NCBI GenBank assembly: GCA_003023165.1
Contig: PXSD01000006.1
Location: 6,300-18,910, forward strand
Length of the DNA stretch: 12,611 nucleotides
DNA from: Halobacteriales archaeon QS_9_67_15
GTDB lineage: Archaea > Halobacteriota > Halobacteria > Halobacteriales > Haloarculaceae
Direction: 5' to 3'
The position numbers were made by a program, and so were the translations under genes. The notes under the pieces were generated by a model. That model had not been told where the DNA came from and searched no databases. It saw nothing but the letters and a program-made list of their open reading frames with translations. Shown here piece after piece: positions 6,205-12,551 of this stretch; position 1 is the stretch's first letter; each line of letters opens with the position of its first letter.

Positions 6205-7821
6205 TCAGATCCACTCGGCGAACGACTCGCACTCGCAACTCAGGTCGACGTACTCGCCCTGCATCCGGATGAGGGCCGTCTCTAGGTCCGCGCCGTCGGA
6301 GAGGTGCTCGCGGACACGCCGCTGCTTCCAGACGCTCGGCGTGACGCCCGCTTCCCAGCGCGCCTCGAGCGGGGCGAGATAGCGGTCCCCCGTCGCCGTC
6401 GAAACGCCCTGTTCGTCGAGCCCGTGGCGCGCGTACTCGAACACCTCGCCGAGTATCTCGTCGGAGTCGTTCGTCCGCTCGCCGTCGGCCGTGACCCACG
6501 CGAGGTCCGCGTCGATACCGTCCTCGACGGCCGCGTAGAAACTCCGTTCGGCGGCGTCCCAGGAGAGGTCGCCGAGCGGGTGGTCGGCGGCGACGAGACC
6601 GCGGAGCAGTCCCGCGGTGAGCACCTGTAGACCGACGATGTCCCGGACGGTCGGCTGGGTCGGGAGCGGGCGGTACTCGATGCGGAGCGACTGCTGGTCG
6701 CAGGCACCGTCGACGGCGTCGCCGCCCGCGACGCCGCGGACCCATCGCCAGAACGTGCCCCGCTTGTGGTCGAACTCCCACGCTGTGCTGGTCGGGTCGC
6801 CGCCCTTCTGTCCGCCGGTTTCGACGTCCTCGCCCTCGCTCTCGATCCACTCTTCCAGGAACGGAGCGAACGTCTCGTCGGCGACGACGTGTTCGACCGC
6901 GTCGGCCGGCGAGTCGAGGTCGTCGGGCACGCACACCTTCCGACAGCCCTGGTTCATCGACTGCTCGAAGGCGGCGATCCGGAGCTCGTGGTGGGTGTCG
7001 TCGACGAGGTCGTGCGGATCGACGTCCCCGTCGTAGCAGTCTCCCGGCAGGAACGGAGAGTTGGTCGACAGGGCGAGCAGCGGACCGAGCGTTCGGACCG
7101 CGAGGTTGTGACAGCGCGGGAACTCGGTGGGGTCGGGCACCTGCACGTGAGGCTGGAGCGAGGTCGCGAGCGACTCGAAGAGGATCGTTCGGTACCCCGC
7201 CGTCGCGCCGGGGACAGAGAACTCGATCTCGCCGTCCGCGCGCCTGACCGCCTCGTTGTCCAGCGCCCCGTAGCGCGGGTCCGTGCGCATGTTGTTCGCG
7301 ACGAGCACTGGGTCGTCGGGGCCGCCGCCGGGGACGACGTGGCCGTCCTCGTCGGCTGTTGCGGTCCCCGATCGGCCGCCGTGGACGGCCACGTCGTCGA
7401 GATACGCGTGGGTGCCCGGCGTCGGTGCGACGGCGGGCATCGCGTCGAGGACAACCTCGAGGTCGTGCTCGCGCGCTCGCTCGCGAGTCGCGGCGAGGTC
7501 GGCCGCGACCTCCTCGGCCTGCGCGACGACGCCGTCGTCGTCGAACCGGCTGGGCGCGGCGTTGAGTTCGGCGTTGTGCAGGCCGAGTTCCGCGTCGGCC
7601 GGGCCGTCGAAGACATCCTCGGGGACAGGTGCGAGCGCCGCGCTGTCGCCCGTGCCGTCGACGGCGTACACTTCGAGTTCGAGGCCGAGGGTCGCCGCGG
7701 TGTTGTCGAAGGTGCCCGCCTCGAGCGCGGCGGCGAGGCAGTCGGCCTGCTCGCGGACACGTCGGTCGAAGTCGTCCGTGCCGGCGAGCGAGCGCCGGAC
7801 GAGCGACACGTGGTCGGTCAT
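6205..7821 (-). CDS. GCS2-type glutamate-cysteine ligase-like carboxylate-amine ligase (538 aa)
   Basis: A 538-aa protein with the glutamate-cysteine ligase type 2 pattern. LGLELEVYAVD (45-55, Glu48/Glu50) and LHNAELNAAP (81-90, Glu85/Asn87) resemble the metal- and substrate-binding acidic motifs. TSLQPHVQV (220-228) is the SxQxH-like strand. SLRIEYRPLPTQPTVRDIVG (378-397) is the conserved Arg-x-Glu-x-Arg plus TQPT segment. Members ligate glutamate or similar acids to an amine with ATP. Haloarchaea use gamma-glutamylcysteine as their main thiol, but the dedicated GshA is, as I recall, shorter (~360 aa), so this is probably a paralogous ligase with unknown substrate. Extra segments include a Gly-rich loop at 145-170 and a Cys pair near the C-terminus (CECES, 529-533). 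The ATG at 7821 is supported by a TATA-like box about 28 nt upstream. Confidence 0.78.
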   Translation of the reverse strand: MTDHVSLVRRSLAGTDDFDRRVREQADCLAAALEAGTFDNTAATLGLELEVYAVDGTGDSAALAPVPEDVFDGPADAELGLHNAELNAAPSRFDDDGVVAQAEEVAADLAATRERAREHDLEVVLDAMPAVAPTPGTHAYLDDVAVHGGRSGTATADEDGHVVPGGGPDDPVLVANNMRTDPRYGALDNEAVRRADGEIEFSVPGATAGYRTILFESLATSLQPHVQVPDPTEFPRCHNLAVRTLGPLLALSTNSPFLPGDCYDGDVDPHDLVDDTHHELRIAAFEQSMNQGCRKVCVPDDLDSPADAVEHVVADETFAPFLEEWIESEGEDVETGGQKGGDPTSTAWEFDHKRGTFWRWVRGVAGGDAVDGACDQQSLRIEYRPLPTQPTVRDIVGLQVLTAGLLRGLVAADHPLGDLSWDAAERSFYAAVEDGIDADLAWVTADGERTNDSDEILGEVFEYARHGLDEQGVSTATGDRYLAPLEARWEAGVTPSVWKQRRVREHLSDGADLETALIRMQGEYVDLSCECESFAEWI

Positions 7822-7845
7822 TGGGGGGAGGGTGGGCGAGCGCGG

Positions 7846-7852
7846 CTAAAAA
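7846..7852 (-). promoter_or_regulatory. TATA-like box of the GCS2-like gene
   Basis: On the minus strand this is TTTTTAG, placed about 25-31 nt before the ATG at 7821, and it supports that start and a leaderless message. Confidence 0.55.
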
Positions 7853-7999
7853 CATGGGTGGAAACCGTCGACTGCGCCGCGACCCCAGCAGTGAATCCGA
7901 GCCGGTCCGCTCGATAGACGGGCAGTTCGGACACTCTCCCGACCATCCGCGCGAGCGAAGCGAGCGAGGGGTCGAGAGAGATCGCTCTCCTGGTGTTTT

Positions 8000-8055
8000 C
8001 ACCAGCGTTTTCGACGGCGGGGTCGCCCTGCGACCCCTCCGCGAAGAAGACGGTG
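8000..8055. repeat. GGTCGC-CCT-GCGACC hairpin repeat, copy A
   Basis: The core GGTCGC-CCT-GCGACC (8021-8035) is a perfect 6-bp stem with a 3-nt loop, extended outward by imperfect pairing between CACC...GTTTTCGACGG and CTCCGCGAAGAAGACGGTG. Positions 8008-8055 match 10048-10095 at 42 of 48. Copy A lies between two divergent genes, upstream of the membrane-protein promoter at 8078, and is preceded by GAGCGAAGCGAGCGAGG, a GAGCGA-rich run also seen, diverged, before copy B. Confidence 0.7.
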
Positions 8056-8077
8056 TCGGACGTGCGGCTGACGGGTG

Positions 8078-8085
8078 TTTTTGTA
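8078..8085 (+). promoter_or_regulatory. TATA-like box for the gene at 8109
   Basis: TTTTTGTA is centred about 27 nt before the ATG at 8109, which selects that ATG from a longer open frame. Confidence 0.5.
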
Positions 8086-8108
8086 CGGAGACGACCGTTC
8101 CTAAGGCG

Positions 8109-8558
8109 ATGGCTACGTCGTCGAACGGGTATCTCGAACGGGACGTACTGGTACAGGCGGGGCCGCTCATCTGCGCGACGACGCTCGCGCTGATGGCGGC
8201 CTTTCTAGGTATCGTCGGGATCGCATCGGGCAACGCGGCGGGACTCGTCGGGCGACTTCCCCTCTACGTGCTCGCCGGGTCGGTCGGCTTCGTCGCCGCC
8301 CTGCTCGCCGCCGAGCACTCGCAGTACTACGGGCGCGAGGGGGTCGTCACGGCCGCGGCCGTCGGTATCATCGACTTCGTGATGATCGGCCTCGGCACGG
8401 AGGGCGTCATCTACGGGCTGACCTACCCTGAGGCCGTGGTCGCGTCGCACCTGTCGGCCTACCTGCTGTCGGCCGCGATGATCACCTCCGGGCTCGGCTA
8501 CTGGACCGTCCGCAACTGGCGCGACGTGACCGCCGCCGTCGACACGAGCGGGCTCTGA
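8109..8558 (+). CDS. Four-helix membrane protein, unrecognised haloarchaeal family
   Basis: A 149-aa integral membrane protein. After a short polar N-terminus (MATSSNGYLERDVLVQ), hydrophobic segments lie at about 18-39, 48-68, 79-104 and 112-133, with a basic/aromatic C-terminus (WTVRNWRDV) probably cytoplasmic. The acidic residues Glu69 and Asp89 sit in or near helices 2 and 3, next to His70 and Tyr73/Tyr74, so charge or metal handling is conceivable. No known signature is present. The frame is open far upstream to 7629, but only the ATG at 8109 has a promoter at the right distance, and the upstream residues are Arg-rich shadow coding. It is divergent from the GCS2-like gene and convergent with the DUF2270 gene 88 nt away. 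I assign no function. Confidence 0.78.
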   Translation: MATSSNGYLERDVLVQAGPLICATTLALMAAFLGIVGIASGNAAGLVGRLPLYVLAGSVGFVAALLAAEHSQYYGREGVVTAAAVGIIDFVMIGLGTEGVIYGLTYPEAVVASHLSAYLLSAAMITSGLGYWTVRNWRDVTAAVDTSGL

Positions 8559-8646
8559 GCGGCCGACACACGGCACGGACACCCCGACCGATTCTTACAC
8601 GACGACACGGCGAGGGTCATTCGGGTTCAGTTCGTCCCCGGTGCGG

Positions 8647-9318
8647 TCACTCCGCGAACTCCTGGACGGTCGACCCGCGGAGAGACACCGCGGCGACGAG
8701 GACGACGACGGCGTAGAACAGTCCGACGACCGCGGCCACGATCGCACCGGAGATCCCCAGAATCGACGCCGTGTCCGTCCACGACTCCGACGTCTCGAAC
8801 GCGGTGACTCGGGCGATCCACGCTGCGAGCAACAGCAACAGCAGCGCGAGGTACGACCGGCGAAGCCTATGCGTGAGCGCCTCTCGGAAGGTCACTCCGA
8901 AGGTCGGGTCCCGAAGGCCGTCGGCGAGGACGGTCCGCCAGTCCGAACCGTCGTCCGACGACCGGGAGTACATCTCCGCGTAGAGGCCGGTCTGGAGGAC
9001 CCGGACGCGGTTGCGCCAGACGTCGTACTCCCGGTAGCGGTTGGCCTCCATGACGAGGAACGCGGTGACGCCGAACACGCCGATCAGGATCACGTAGTGG
9101 GGGTTGTCCGCGCTCGAAAACGCCCACGTCAAGATCGCCCCGACGACCACCACGGCCCAGTTCGTCGTCTGGTCCAGCCGCCCGCGCCAGGAGGCCGTCC
9201 GCTCGACCTCTCCGCGGTAGAAGTCGCCGGTCAGATTGGCGAACGCCTCCTGCTCGTCGAGCGTCGGCCGGCCGTCATCGGTCTCCGGCTCCGAGGTTCT
9301 GGAACTGTCTTTGACCAT
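8647..9318 (-). CDS. DUF2270 family membrane protein
   Basis: A 223-aa protein matching the DUF2270 pattern. A polar N-terminus (1-30) is followed by the family block FYRGEVERTASWRGRLDQTT (33-52), which leads into helix 1 (about 53-69) and helix 2 (73-91). Then comes EANRYREYDVWRNRVRVLQT (91-110), a conserved cytoplasmic region of about 60 residues, and helices 3 (155-174) and 4 (184-210). The family has no established function that I know of; the conserved Arg/Trp/Tyr-rich motif beside paired helices suggests a membrane-associated protein whose active or binding surface faces the cytoplasm. The ATG at 9318 (MVKDSSRTSE) gives a normal-length polar N-terminus, and a weak T-rich box lies about 30 nt upstream (minus-strand GCTTTGGG). 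The Leu-rich run LALLLLLLAAW in helix 3 is natural for a membrane segment. Confidence 0.82.
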   Translation of the reverse strand: MVKDSSRTSEPETDDGRPTLDEQEAFANLTGDFYRGEVERTASWRGRLDQTTNWAVVVVGAILTWAFSSADNPHYVILIGVFGVTAFLVMEANRYREYDVWRNRVRVLQTGLYAEMYSRSSDDGSDWRTVLADGLRDPTFGVTFREALTHRLRRSYLALLLLLLAAWIARVTAFETSESWTDTASILGISGAIVAAVVGLFYAVVVLVAAVSLRGSTVQEFAE

Positions 9319-9406
9319 CTCTGGCGCTCGCTTCGACTGGCAGACCCAAAGCTAGCGGGCCCTTACCGCGTTCATCGCAGTTCCACGCCGCCCGATAGCT
9401 ACTCTG

Positions 9407-9488
9407 ATACGGATTATTGTAGCGATGTACCGGTACTCGCCGACCCCGGGGTCGATGGTACCCGGAAATAATCTACAACAATCCGTAT
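9407..9488. repeat. Dispersed palindromic repeat, copy 2 (82 nt)
   Basis: ATACGGATT (9407-9415) is inverted exactly at 9480-9488. The centre is CCGACCCCGGGGTCG with no spacer base, and GTACCGGTAC occurs at 9427-9436 as in copy 1. Against 4020-4098 it shows about eight substitutions and one indel. It lies between the divergent DUF2270 and SHOCT genes, in non-coding sequence. Confidence 0.8.
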
Positions 9489-9492
9489 GAGT

Positions 9493-9511
9493 GTTGGTAC
9501 CTGATACCAAC
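9493..9511. promoter_or_regulatory. Perfect 7-bp inverted repeat, possible operator
   Basis: GTTGGTA (9493-9499) and TACCAAC (9505-9511) flank a 5-nt spacer, CCTGA. It sits 5 nt after palindromic repeat copy 2 and about 70 nt before the SHOCT gene. The size and spacing suit a dimeric winged-helix regulator, but no regulator is identified. Confidence 0.4.
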
Positions 9512-9559
9512 CGCTTTCAGCCGCTCGGCGCTACGAACGGGTGTCAACTGCCCCAGGGT

Positions 9560-9575
9560 CAAGCCCCGAGGCTTG
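9560..9575. other. CAAGCC-CCGA-GGCTTG hairpin, possible IS200/IS605-like end relic
   Basis: A perfect 6-bp stem with a 4-nt loop, directly before the ATG at 9579. The surrounding GGGTCAAGCCCCGAGGCTTG resembles, from memory, the hairpin found near tnpB ends of haloarchaeal IS200/IS605-type elements. No transposase or TnpB frame is present in the window, so this would be at most a relic. Confidence 0.3.
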
Positions 9576-9578
9576 TCA

Positions 9579-10010
9579 ATGAACCACCGACTGCTGGGTG
9601 GTATCTCGGCGACGGTCGCGGTGCTCACCCTCGCGCTCGGGCTCCTCGCCGGCCTGTCCGTCGGGTTCGAGGCCGCGGCCGCGGTGATGATCGTCGGGTC
9701 GTCCCTCGTCACGCCGCTGGTCCCGATCGTCGGCAACGAGGTCGTGCCCGCCCTCCGCGACCGTCGGCGCGAGTCGGGAGCCGAATCCGTCGACGCGGAC
9801 GACCCGCTGGCCGAGCTCAAGACGCACTCCGCTCGCGGCGAGATCGGCGACGACGAGTTCGAGCGGCGGATAGAGCGACTGGTCGAGCTCGAAGGCGTGG
9901 GGCGCGGTCGCGGTGCGGAAGAGTGGACCGGGAGCTGTCGGTCGAACGGGAGTGAGAAGAGAACCGAACAGCATTCGACGGCCGTCAGGCCGCCGATTCC
10001 CCGGACGTGA
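9579..10010 (+). CDS. SHOCT-domain small membrane protein, 3' end possibly frameshifted
   Basis: A 143-aa frame. Residues about 8-53 are hydrophobic and form two membrane helices (SATVAVLTLALGLLAGLSVG and AAAAVMIVGSSLVTPLVPIV). A polar linker precedes a SHOCT motif at 75-105 (DPLAELKTHSARGEIGDDEF, then ERRIERLVELE), a short C-terminal helical module common in membrane-associated proteins and thought to mediate oligomerisation. After residue 105 the tail (GVGRGRGAEEWTGSCRSNGS and onward) is basic, Cys-containing and full of rare codons such as AGA and AGG. In another frame the same stretch encodes VDRELSVERE and a stop at 9953-9955, an acidic ending typical of haloarchaeal SHOCT proteins. I therefore suspect an indel near 9890-9925. 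The ATG at 9579 is the first plausible start; no clear promoter is seen. Confidence 0.7.
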   Translation: MNHRLLGGISATVAVLTLALGLLAGLSVGFEAAAAVMIVGSSLVTPLVPIVGNEVVPALRDRRRESGAESVDADDPLAELKTHSARGEIGDDEFERRIERLVELEGVGRGRGAEEWTGSCRSNGSEKRTEQHSTAVRPPIPRT

Positions 10011-10036
10011 CCGAACGGAGTGAGGGAGCGTCCGAC

Positions 10037-10095
10037 CTTTTTCACCATTTTTGACGGAGGGGTCGCCCTGCGACCACTCCGCGAAAAAGATGGTC
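10037..10095. terminator. Hairpin repeat copy B with T-tracts between convergent genes
   Basis: The core GGTCGC-CCT-GCGACC (10061-10075) matches copy A. The arms pair as ACCATTTTTGACGGAG with CTCCGCGAAAAAGATGGT (imperfect). T5 runs face the plus-strand SHOCT gene (10038-10042 and 10048-10052), and a T5 run faces the minus-strand gamma-CA gene (minus-strand reading of 10084-10088). Archaeal termination needs mainly T-tracts, so this element could end both transcripts. Copy A lies between divergent genes, so termination cannot be the repeat's only role. Confidence 0.5.
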
Positions 10096-10604
10096 TAGAA
10101 GAGGTCGTCGTGCCGAGCGGCGAGGTTGGCGTAGTCGCCGGAGTTGAACGCCTCGAAGACGGCGTCGGGGTCGATCGTCGTCTCGCCGAGCGGGGTGACC
10201 GAAGCGGGCATCCCGCGGACGAACGACTCCGGCGGAACCTCGTAGCCCGGCGGGACAACGGTGCCCATGGCGACGATGCTCCCGGAACCGATCGTGGCGT
10301 CGCTGACGGTGGAGTTGAAGCCGACGAGCGCGCCTTCCTCGACGGTCGCGTCGTTGAGCACCGCGCCGTGGCCGACCATCACCCGCTCCCCCATCTCCGA
10401 CGCGTGGACGGTGGCGTTGTCACCGACTGCGGACTGTCGACCGACGTGGACCGGCCCCACGTCCCCGCGGAGTACCACCTCGGGCCAGACGTTGGCGTTC
10501 GCCTCGACGGCCACGTCTCCCACGACCGTCGCTTCGCGGCTGACGTGGGCGTTCCCGTGAATCTCCGGCTGTTCCCCCTCGAACGCGTACTCGCGACTGT
10601 CCAT
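10095..10604 (-). CDS. Gamma-carbonic anhydrase-like left-handed beta-helix protein, third metal His replaced
   Basis: A 169-aa protein of hexapeptide repeats (residues about 14-130, with turns such as AHVSREATVVGDVAVEANAN) followed by a C-terminal helix (FEAFNSGDYANLAAR). The layout and length fit the gamma-CA/PaaY/YrdA group. Arg46 and Asp48 (LRGDVGPV) and Asp62/Asn63 (AVGDNATVH) fit conserved active-site positions. Two of the three expected zinc ligands are present, His67 (ATVHA) and His79 (VGHGA). At the usual third position, GHxxxLH, the sequence is GHGAVLN, giving Asn84. In the canonical trimer this leaves an incomplete His3 site, so carbonic anhydrase activity is doubtful; another ligand or function is possible. 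The ATG at 10604 has a TATA box about 26 nt upstream and lies inside a palindrome that may be an operator. Confidence 0.85.
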   Translation of the reverse strand: MDSREYAFEGEQPEIHGNAHVSREATVVGDVAVEANANVWPEVVLRGDVGPVHVGRQSAVGDNATVHASEMGERVMVGHGAVLNDATVEEGALVGFNSTVSDATIGSGSIVAMGTVVPPGYEVPPESFVRGMPASVTPLGETTIDPDAVFEAFNSGDYANLAARHDDLF

Positions 10605-10631
10605 AGGCGTGTGTAGTGTTCACACGCCTAT
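10603..10631. promoter_or_regulatory. Perfect 11-bp inverted repeat overlapping TATA box and start codon of the gamma-CA gene
   Basis: ATAGGCGTGTG (10603-10613) and CACACGCCTAT (10621-10631) flank a 7-nt spacer, TAGTGTT. The right arm overlaps the minus-strand TATA box and the left arm covers most of the ATG. A protein bound here would block both TBP and transcription start, which is the geometry of an archaeal repressor site. Confidence 0.6.
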
Positions 10632-10634
10632 AAC
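10628..10634 (-). promoter_or_regulatory. TATA box of the gamma-CA-like gene
   Basis: On the minus strand the box is GTTATAG, centred about 27 nt before the ATG at 10604. It shares bases with the 11-bp inverted repeat, so regulation by that site is likely to be direct. Confidence 0.6.
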
Positions 10635-10742
10635 GATTCATCCTGGCAACAATTGCGCTCCCAACCGCAAAGTCGTCGGGTGGAACCCGGAGCGAACCAC
10701 CGCGAAACGAACTCCTTTCAGCGACCGGGTCCACCAGTCTGT

Positions 10743-11492
10743 ATGACCGGTTCGGCCATCCAGCTGTACACGCTTCGGAACGTCGACCGCCCGTTCACCG
10801 AGCTACTCGAACTCGTCGCCGACGCGGGGTTCGAGGGCGTCGAGTTCGCCTCTCGCGTCACCGACGCCGACCCCGAGGCAGTCGCCGAGACGCTCGACGA
10901 GACGGGCCTCGACGCCGCGGGCGCACACGTCCATATCGACCGACTCGAGGACGACTTCGAGGAGACGGTCGCGTTCTACGACGAACTCGGCGTCGAACAC
11001 GTCGTCGTCCCGTGGCTGGACGCCGAACACTTCGAGTCCGTCGAAGCCGTCGAAGCCACGGCCGCTCGCCTCGCGAAACTCGCCGACGAACTCTCCGCAC
11101 ACGGGATGGCGCTCCACTACCACAACCACGACCAGGAGTTCACCGACCTCGACGGGAACGGCGAAACTGGCGACGCCGAGTTCGGTTTCGACGCCTTCGT
11201 CGACGAGACCGAGTTCGGAATCGAACTCGACCTCGGGCTGGCGCTCGCGGCGGGCGACGACGTGGCCGAGCGCCTGCACGCGCTCGACGACCGCTCACAG
11301 CTCGTCCACCTGAAAGACTACGATGTGGCAGCCGGCAGGTCGGCTCCCGTCGGCGAGGGCGACCTCGACCTCGACGCCATCGCCGACGCGGTCGATGCGA
11401 ACGACAGCGAGTGGCTGATCTACGAGTACGAGGGCGAGGACCCGCTCGCGACGCTGGACCGGGCAGGCTCGCGGACGAAGGAACTCTGCTGA
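10743..11492 (+). CDS. Sugar phosphate isomerase/epimerase-type TIM-barrel protein
   Basis: A 249-aa protein of the xylose isomerase-like/AP-endonuclease 2 TIM-barrel superfamily. It starts with the characteristic strand IQLYTLRNV (6-14), followed by LLELVADAGFEGVEFA (21-36). Later strands carry candidate metal and substrate residues: AHVHID (61-66), HYHNHDQEF (125-133, Glu132), IELDLGLA (160-167, Asp163), LVHLKDYD (187-194, His189/Lys191/Asp192) and YEYEG (227-231). Length is slightly short of the usual 260-290 but all strand motifs appear. The substrate cannot be read from sequence; relatives act on sugars, inositols or hydroxypyruvate. The ATG at 10743 begins the barrel after two short residues, and the upstream open frame is not native. 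It is divergent from the gamma-CA gene, which may share the intergenic control region; no strong TATA box is visible for this gene (CCTTTCAG near 10714-10721 is weak). Confidence 0.83.
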   Translation: MTGSAIQLYTLRNVDRPFTELLELVADAGFEGVEFASRVTDADPEAVAETLDETGLDAAGAHVHIDRLEDDFEETVAFYDELGVEHVVVPWLDAEHFESVEAVEATAARLAKLADELSAHGMALHYHNHDQEFTDLDGNGETGDAEFGFDAFVDETEFGIELDLGLALAAGDDVAERLHALDDRSQLVHLKDYDVAAGRSAPVGEGDLDLDAIADAVDANDSEWLIYEYEGEDPLATLDRAGSRTKELC

Positions 11493-11584
11493 GGCCACCG
11501 GACAGCCGCTGCCAGTCGGCCCGCTGCCGGCTATCCCGGGGCCACACGGTGGCTACGGCGAGCGTTCGAGCCACCTGAAAACGC

Positions 11585-11590
11585 TTTTTA
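11585..11590 (+). terminator. T-tract after the TIM-barrel gene
   Basis: TTTTTA lies about 93 nt after the stop at 11492, in otherwise GC-rich sequence, and is a plausible archaeal U-tract terminator. It could also be a TATA box, since a GTG begins 30 nt downstream at 11620, but that frame has only eight codons. Confidence 0.3.
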
Positions 11591-11674
11591 CGGCCTGTCC
11601 GGGAGCGCTCGCGGGGGCAGTGACAGCAACGGCGGACCGCTCGTAGCGACCGGACCCGTTGTCGCCGACCACAG

Positions 11675-11680
11675 CTTTAG
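11675..11680 (+). promoter_or_regulatory. TATA-like box of the MBL-fold gene
   Basis: CTTTAG or GCTTTAGG (around 11674-11681) is centred about 29 nt before the ATG at 11707. It supports that start and a leaderless message. Confidence 0.5.
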
Positions 11681-11706
11681 GCCCGGCGCTCCCCTTGCCT
11701 CGGGCG

Positions 11707-12531
11707 ATGGACGTCACTCTCCTCGGGACCGGCGACACAACGGGGACGCCGACGCCCGGTTGTGACTGTGCGACCTGCCAGCGAGCCGTCGAGCGGGGCG
11801 TCGAACGCTCGCGGTTCTCCGTGCACGTCCGCAACGAGCGCACCGGCGAGTCCCTGCTGGTCGACACCAGCCCCGACCTCCGCTCCCAGTTTCTCACCCA
11901 CAGCGTCCCCCTCCCGGACGCCGCCGTCATCACGCACATCCACTTCGACCACCTCGACGGCCTGGGCCACGCGTACCGCCTGTTCGACCGCTTCCCCGTG
12001 TACGCCGCCGACGAGACCGACTCCCAGACCGGCGAGAGCGTCGCCGGGACGGTCCGGCGCCGTTACGACTACCTCGACACCGTCAGCGTCCACCCCCGCT
12101 CGCCCTTCGAACCCGTCGAAACCTGCGGGTTCGAGGTGACGCTCGTCCCCGTCGACCACCCCCCGCTGGCCTGTTACGGCCTCGCCGTCGAGGACCCCGA
12201 GACGGGCGCGAAACTCGCCATCTCGGGCGACTCCACCTACGGGATCGGCGAGCGCTCCCGGGCGGTGCTCGCAAACCCGGACCTGCTGCTGGCCGACGGC
12301 ATCGTCACCGCCGACTACTGCGAGCACCACCCCGCGGGCGGCGACCACTTCGACGAGGCGGGCGTCGCACGCACCTTCGGGACGAAACACATGACCGTCG
12401 AGGGCGCGCAGGCGCTGGGCGAGGACCTGAACGCCGACCGCACCCGCGTCGTCCACGTCTCCCACTTCCTCGGCCCCGACGAGGCCTTCGCCGACCCCCT
12501 GGCCGTCGACGGCGAGCAGTATGACCTCTGA
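11707..12531 (+). CDS. PhnP-like metallo-beta-lactamase-fold hydrolase
   Basis: A 274-aa MBL-fold protein. After the first strand (MDVTLLGTGDTTGTPTPG) comes GCDCATCQRA (18-27), the Cys cluster of PhnP-type enzymes, which holds an extra zinc structurally. LVDTSPDLRSQF (51-62) precedes the metal motif THIHFDHLDGL (76-86: His77, His79, Asp81, His82). Further ligands are His151 (PVDHPP), Asp175 (ISGDSTYG) and His250 or His253 (VVHVSHF). PhnP hydrolyses cyclic phosphate esters (phosphoribosyl cyclic phosphate in the phosphonate pathway); no other phn gene is in the window, so the substrate here may be a different cyclic phosphodiester. HHPAGGDHFDEAG (207-219) resembles a lid or loop. The ATG at 11707 fits the promoter spacing. 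The 3' end looks complete (ends GEQYDL). A fragment of another gene lies on the opposite strand just beyond. Confidence 0.87.
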   Translation: MDVTLLGTGDTTGTPTPGCDCATCQRAVERGVERSRFSVHVRNERTGESLLVDTSPDLRSQFLTHSVPLPDAAVITHIHFDHLDGLGHAYRLFDRFPVYAADETDSQTGESVAGTVRRRYDYLDTVSVHPRSPFEPVETCGFEVTLVPVDHPPLACYGLAVEDPETGAKLAISGDSTYGIGERSRAVLANPDLLLADGIVTADYCEHHPAGGDHFDEAGVARTFGTKHMTVEGAQALGEDLNADRTRVVHVSHFLGPDEAFADPLAVDGEQYDL

Positions 12532-12551
12532 GAGGCGAGAAGTGCGCTCTC

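Noticed and set aside
6080..8233. A 717-codon minus-strand open frame overlapping the GCS2-like gene
   Set aside because: The product is extremely Arg/Pro/Gly-rich and basic, unlike haloarchaeal proteins; it is an out-of-phase reading of the GCS2-like gene in GC-rich DNA.
8641..8860. CAG/GCA-rich run (AGCAACAGCAACAGCAGC) as a microsatellite
   Set aside because: It encodes the Leu-rich third membrane helix of the DUF2270 protein on the minus strand, which explains the repetition.
11620..11646. Eight-codon leaderless GTG frame 30 nt after TTTTTA
   Set aside because: It is too short to judge; the T-run is explained equally well as a terminator of the upstream gene.
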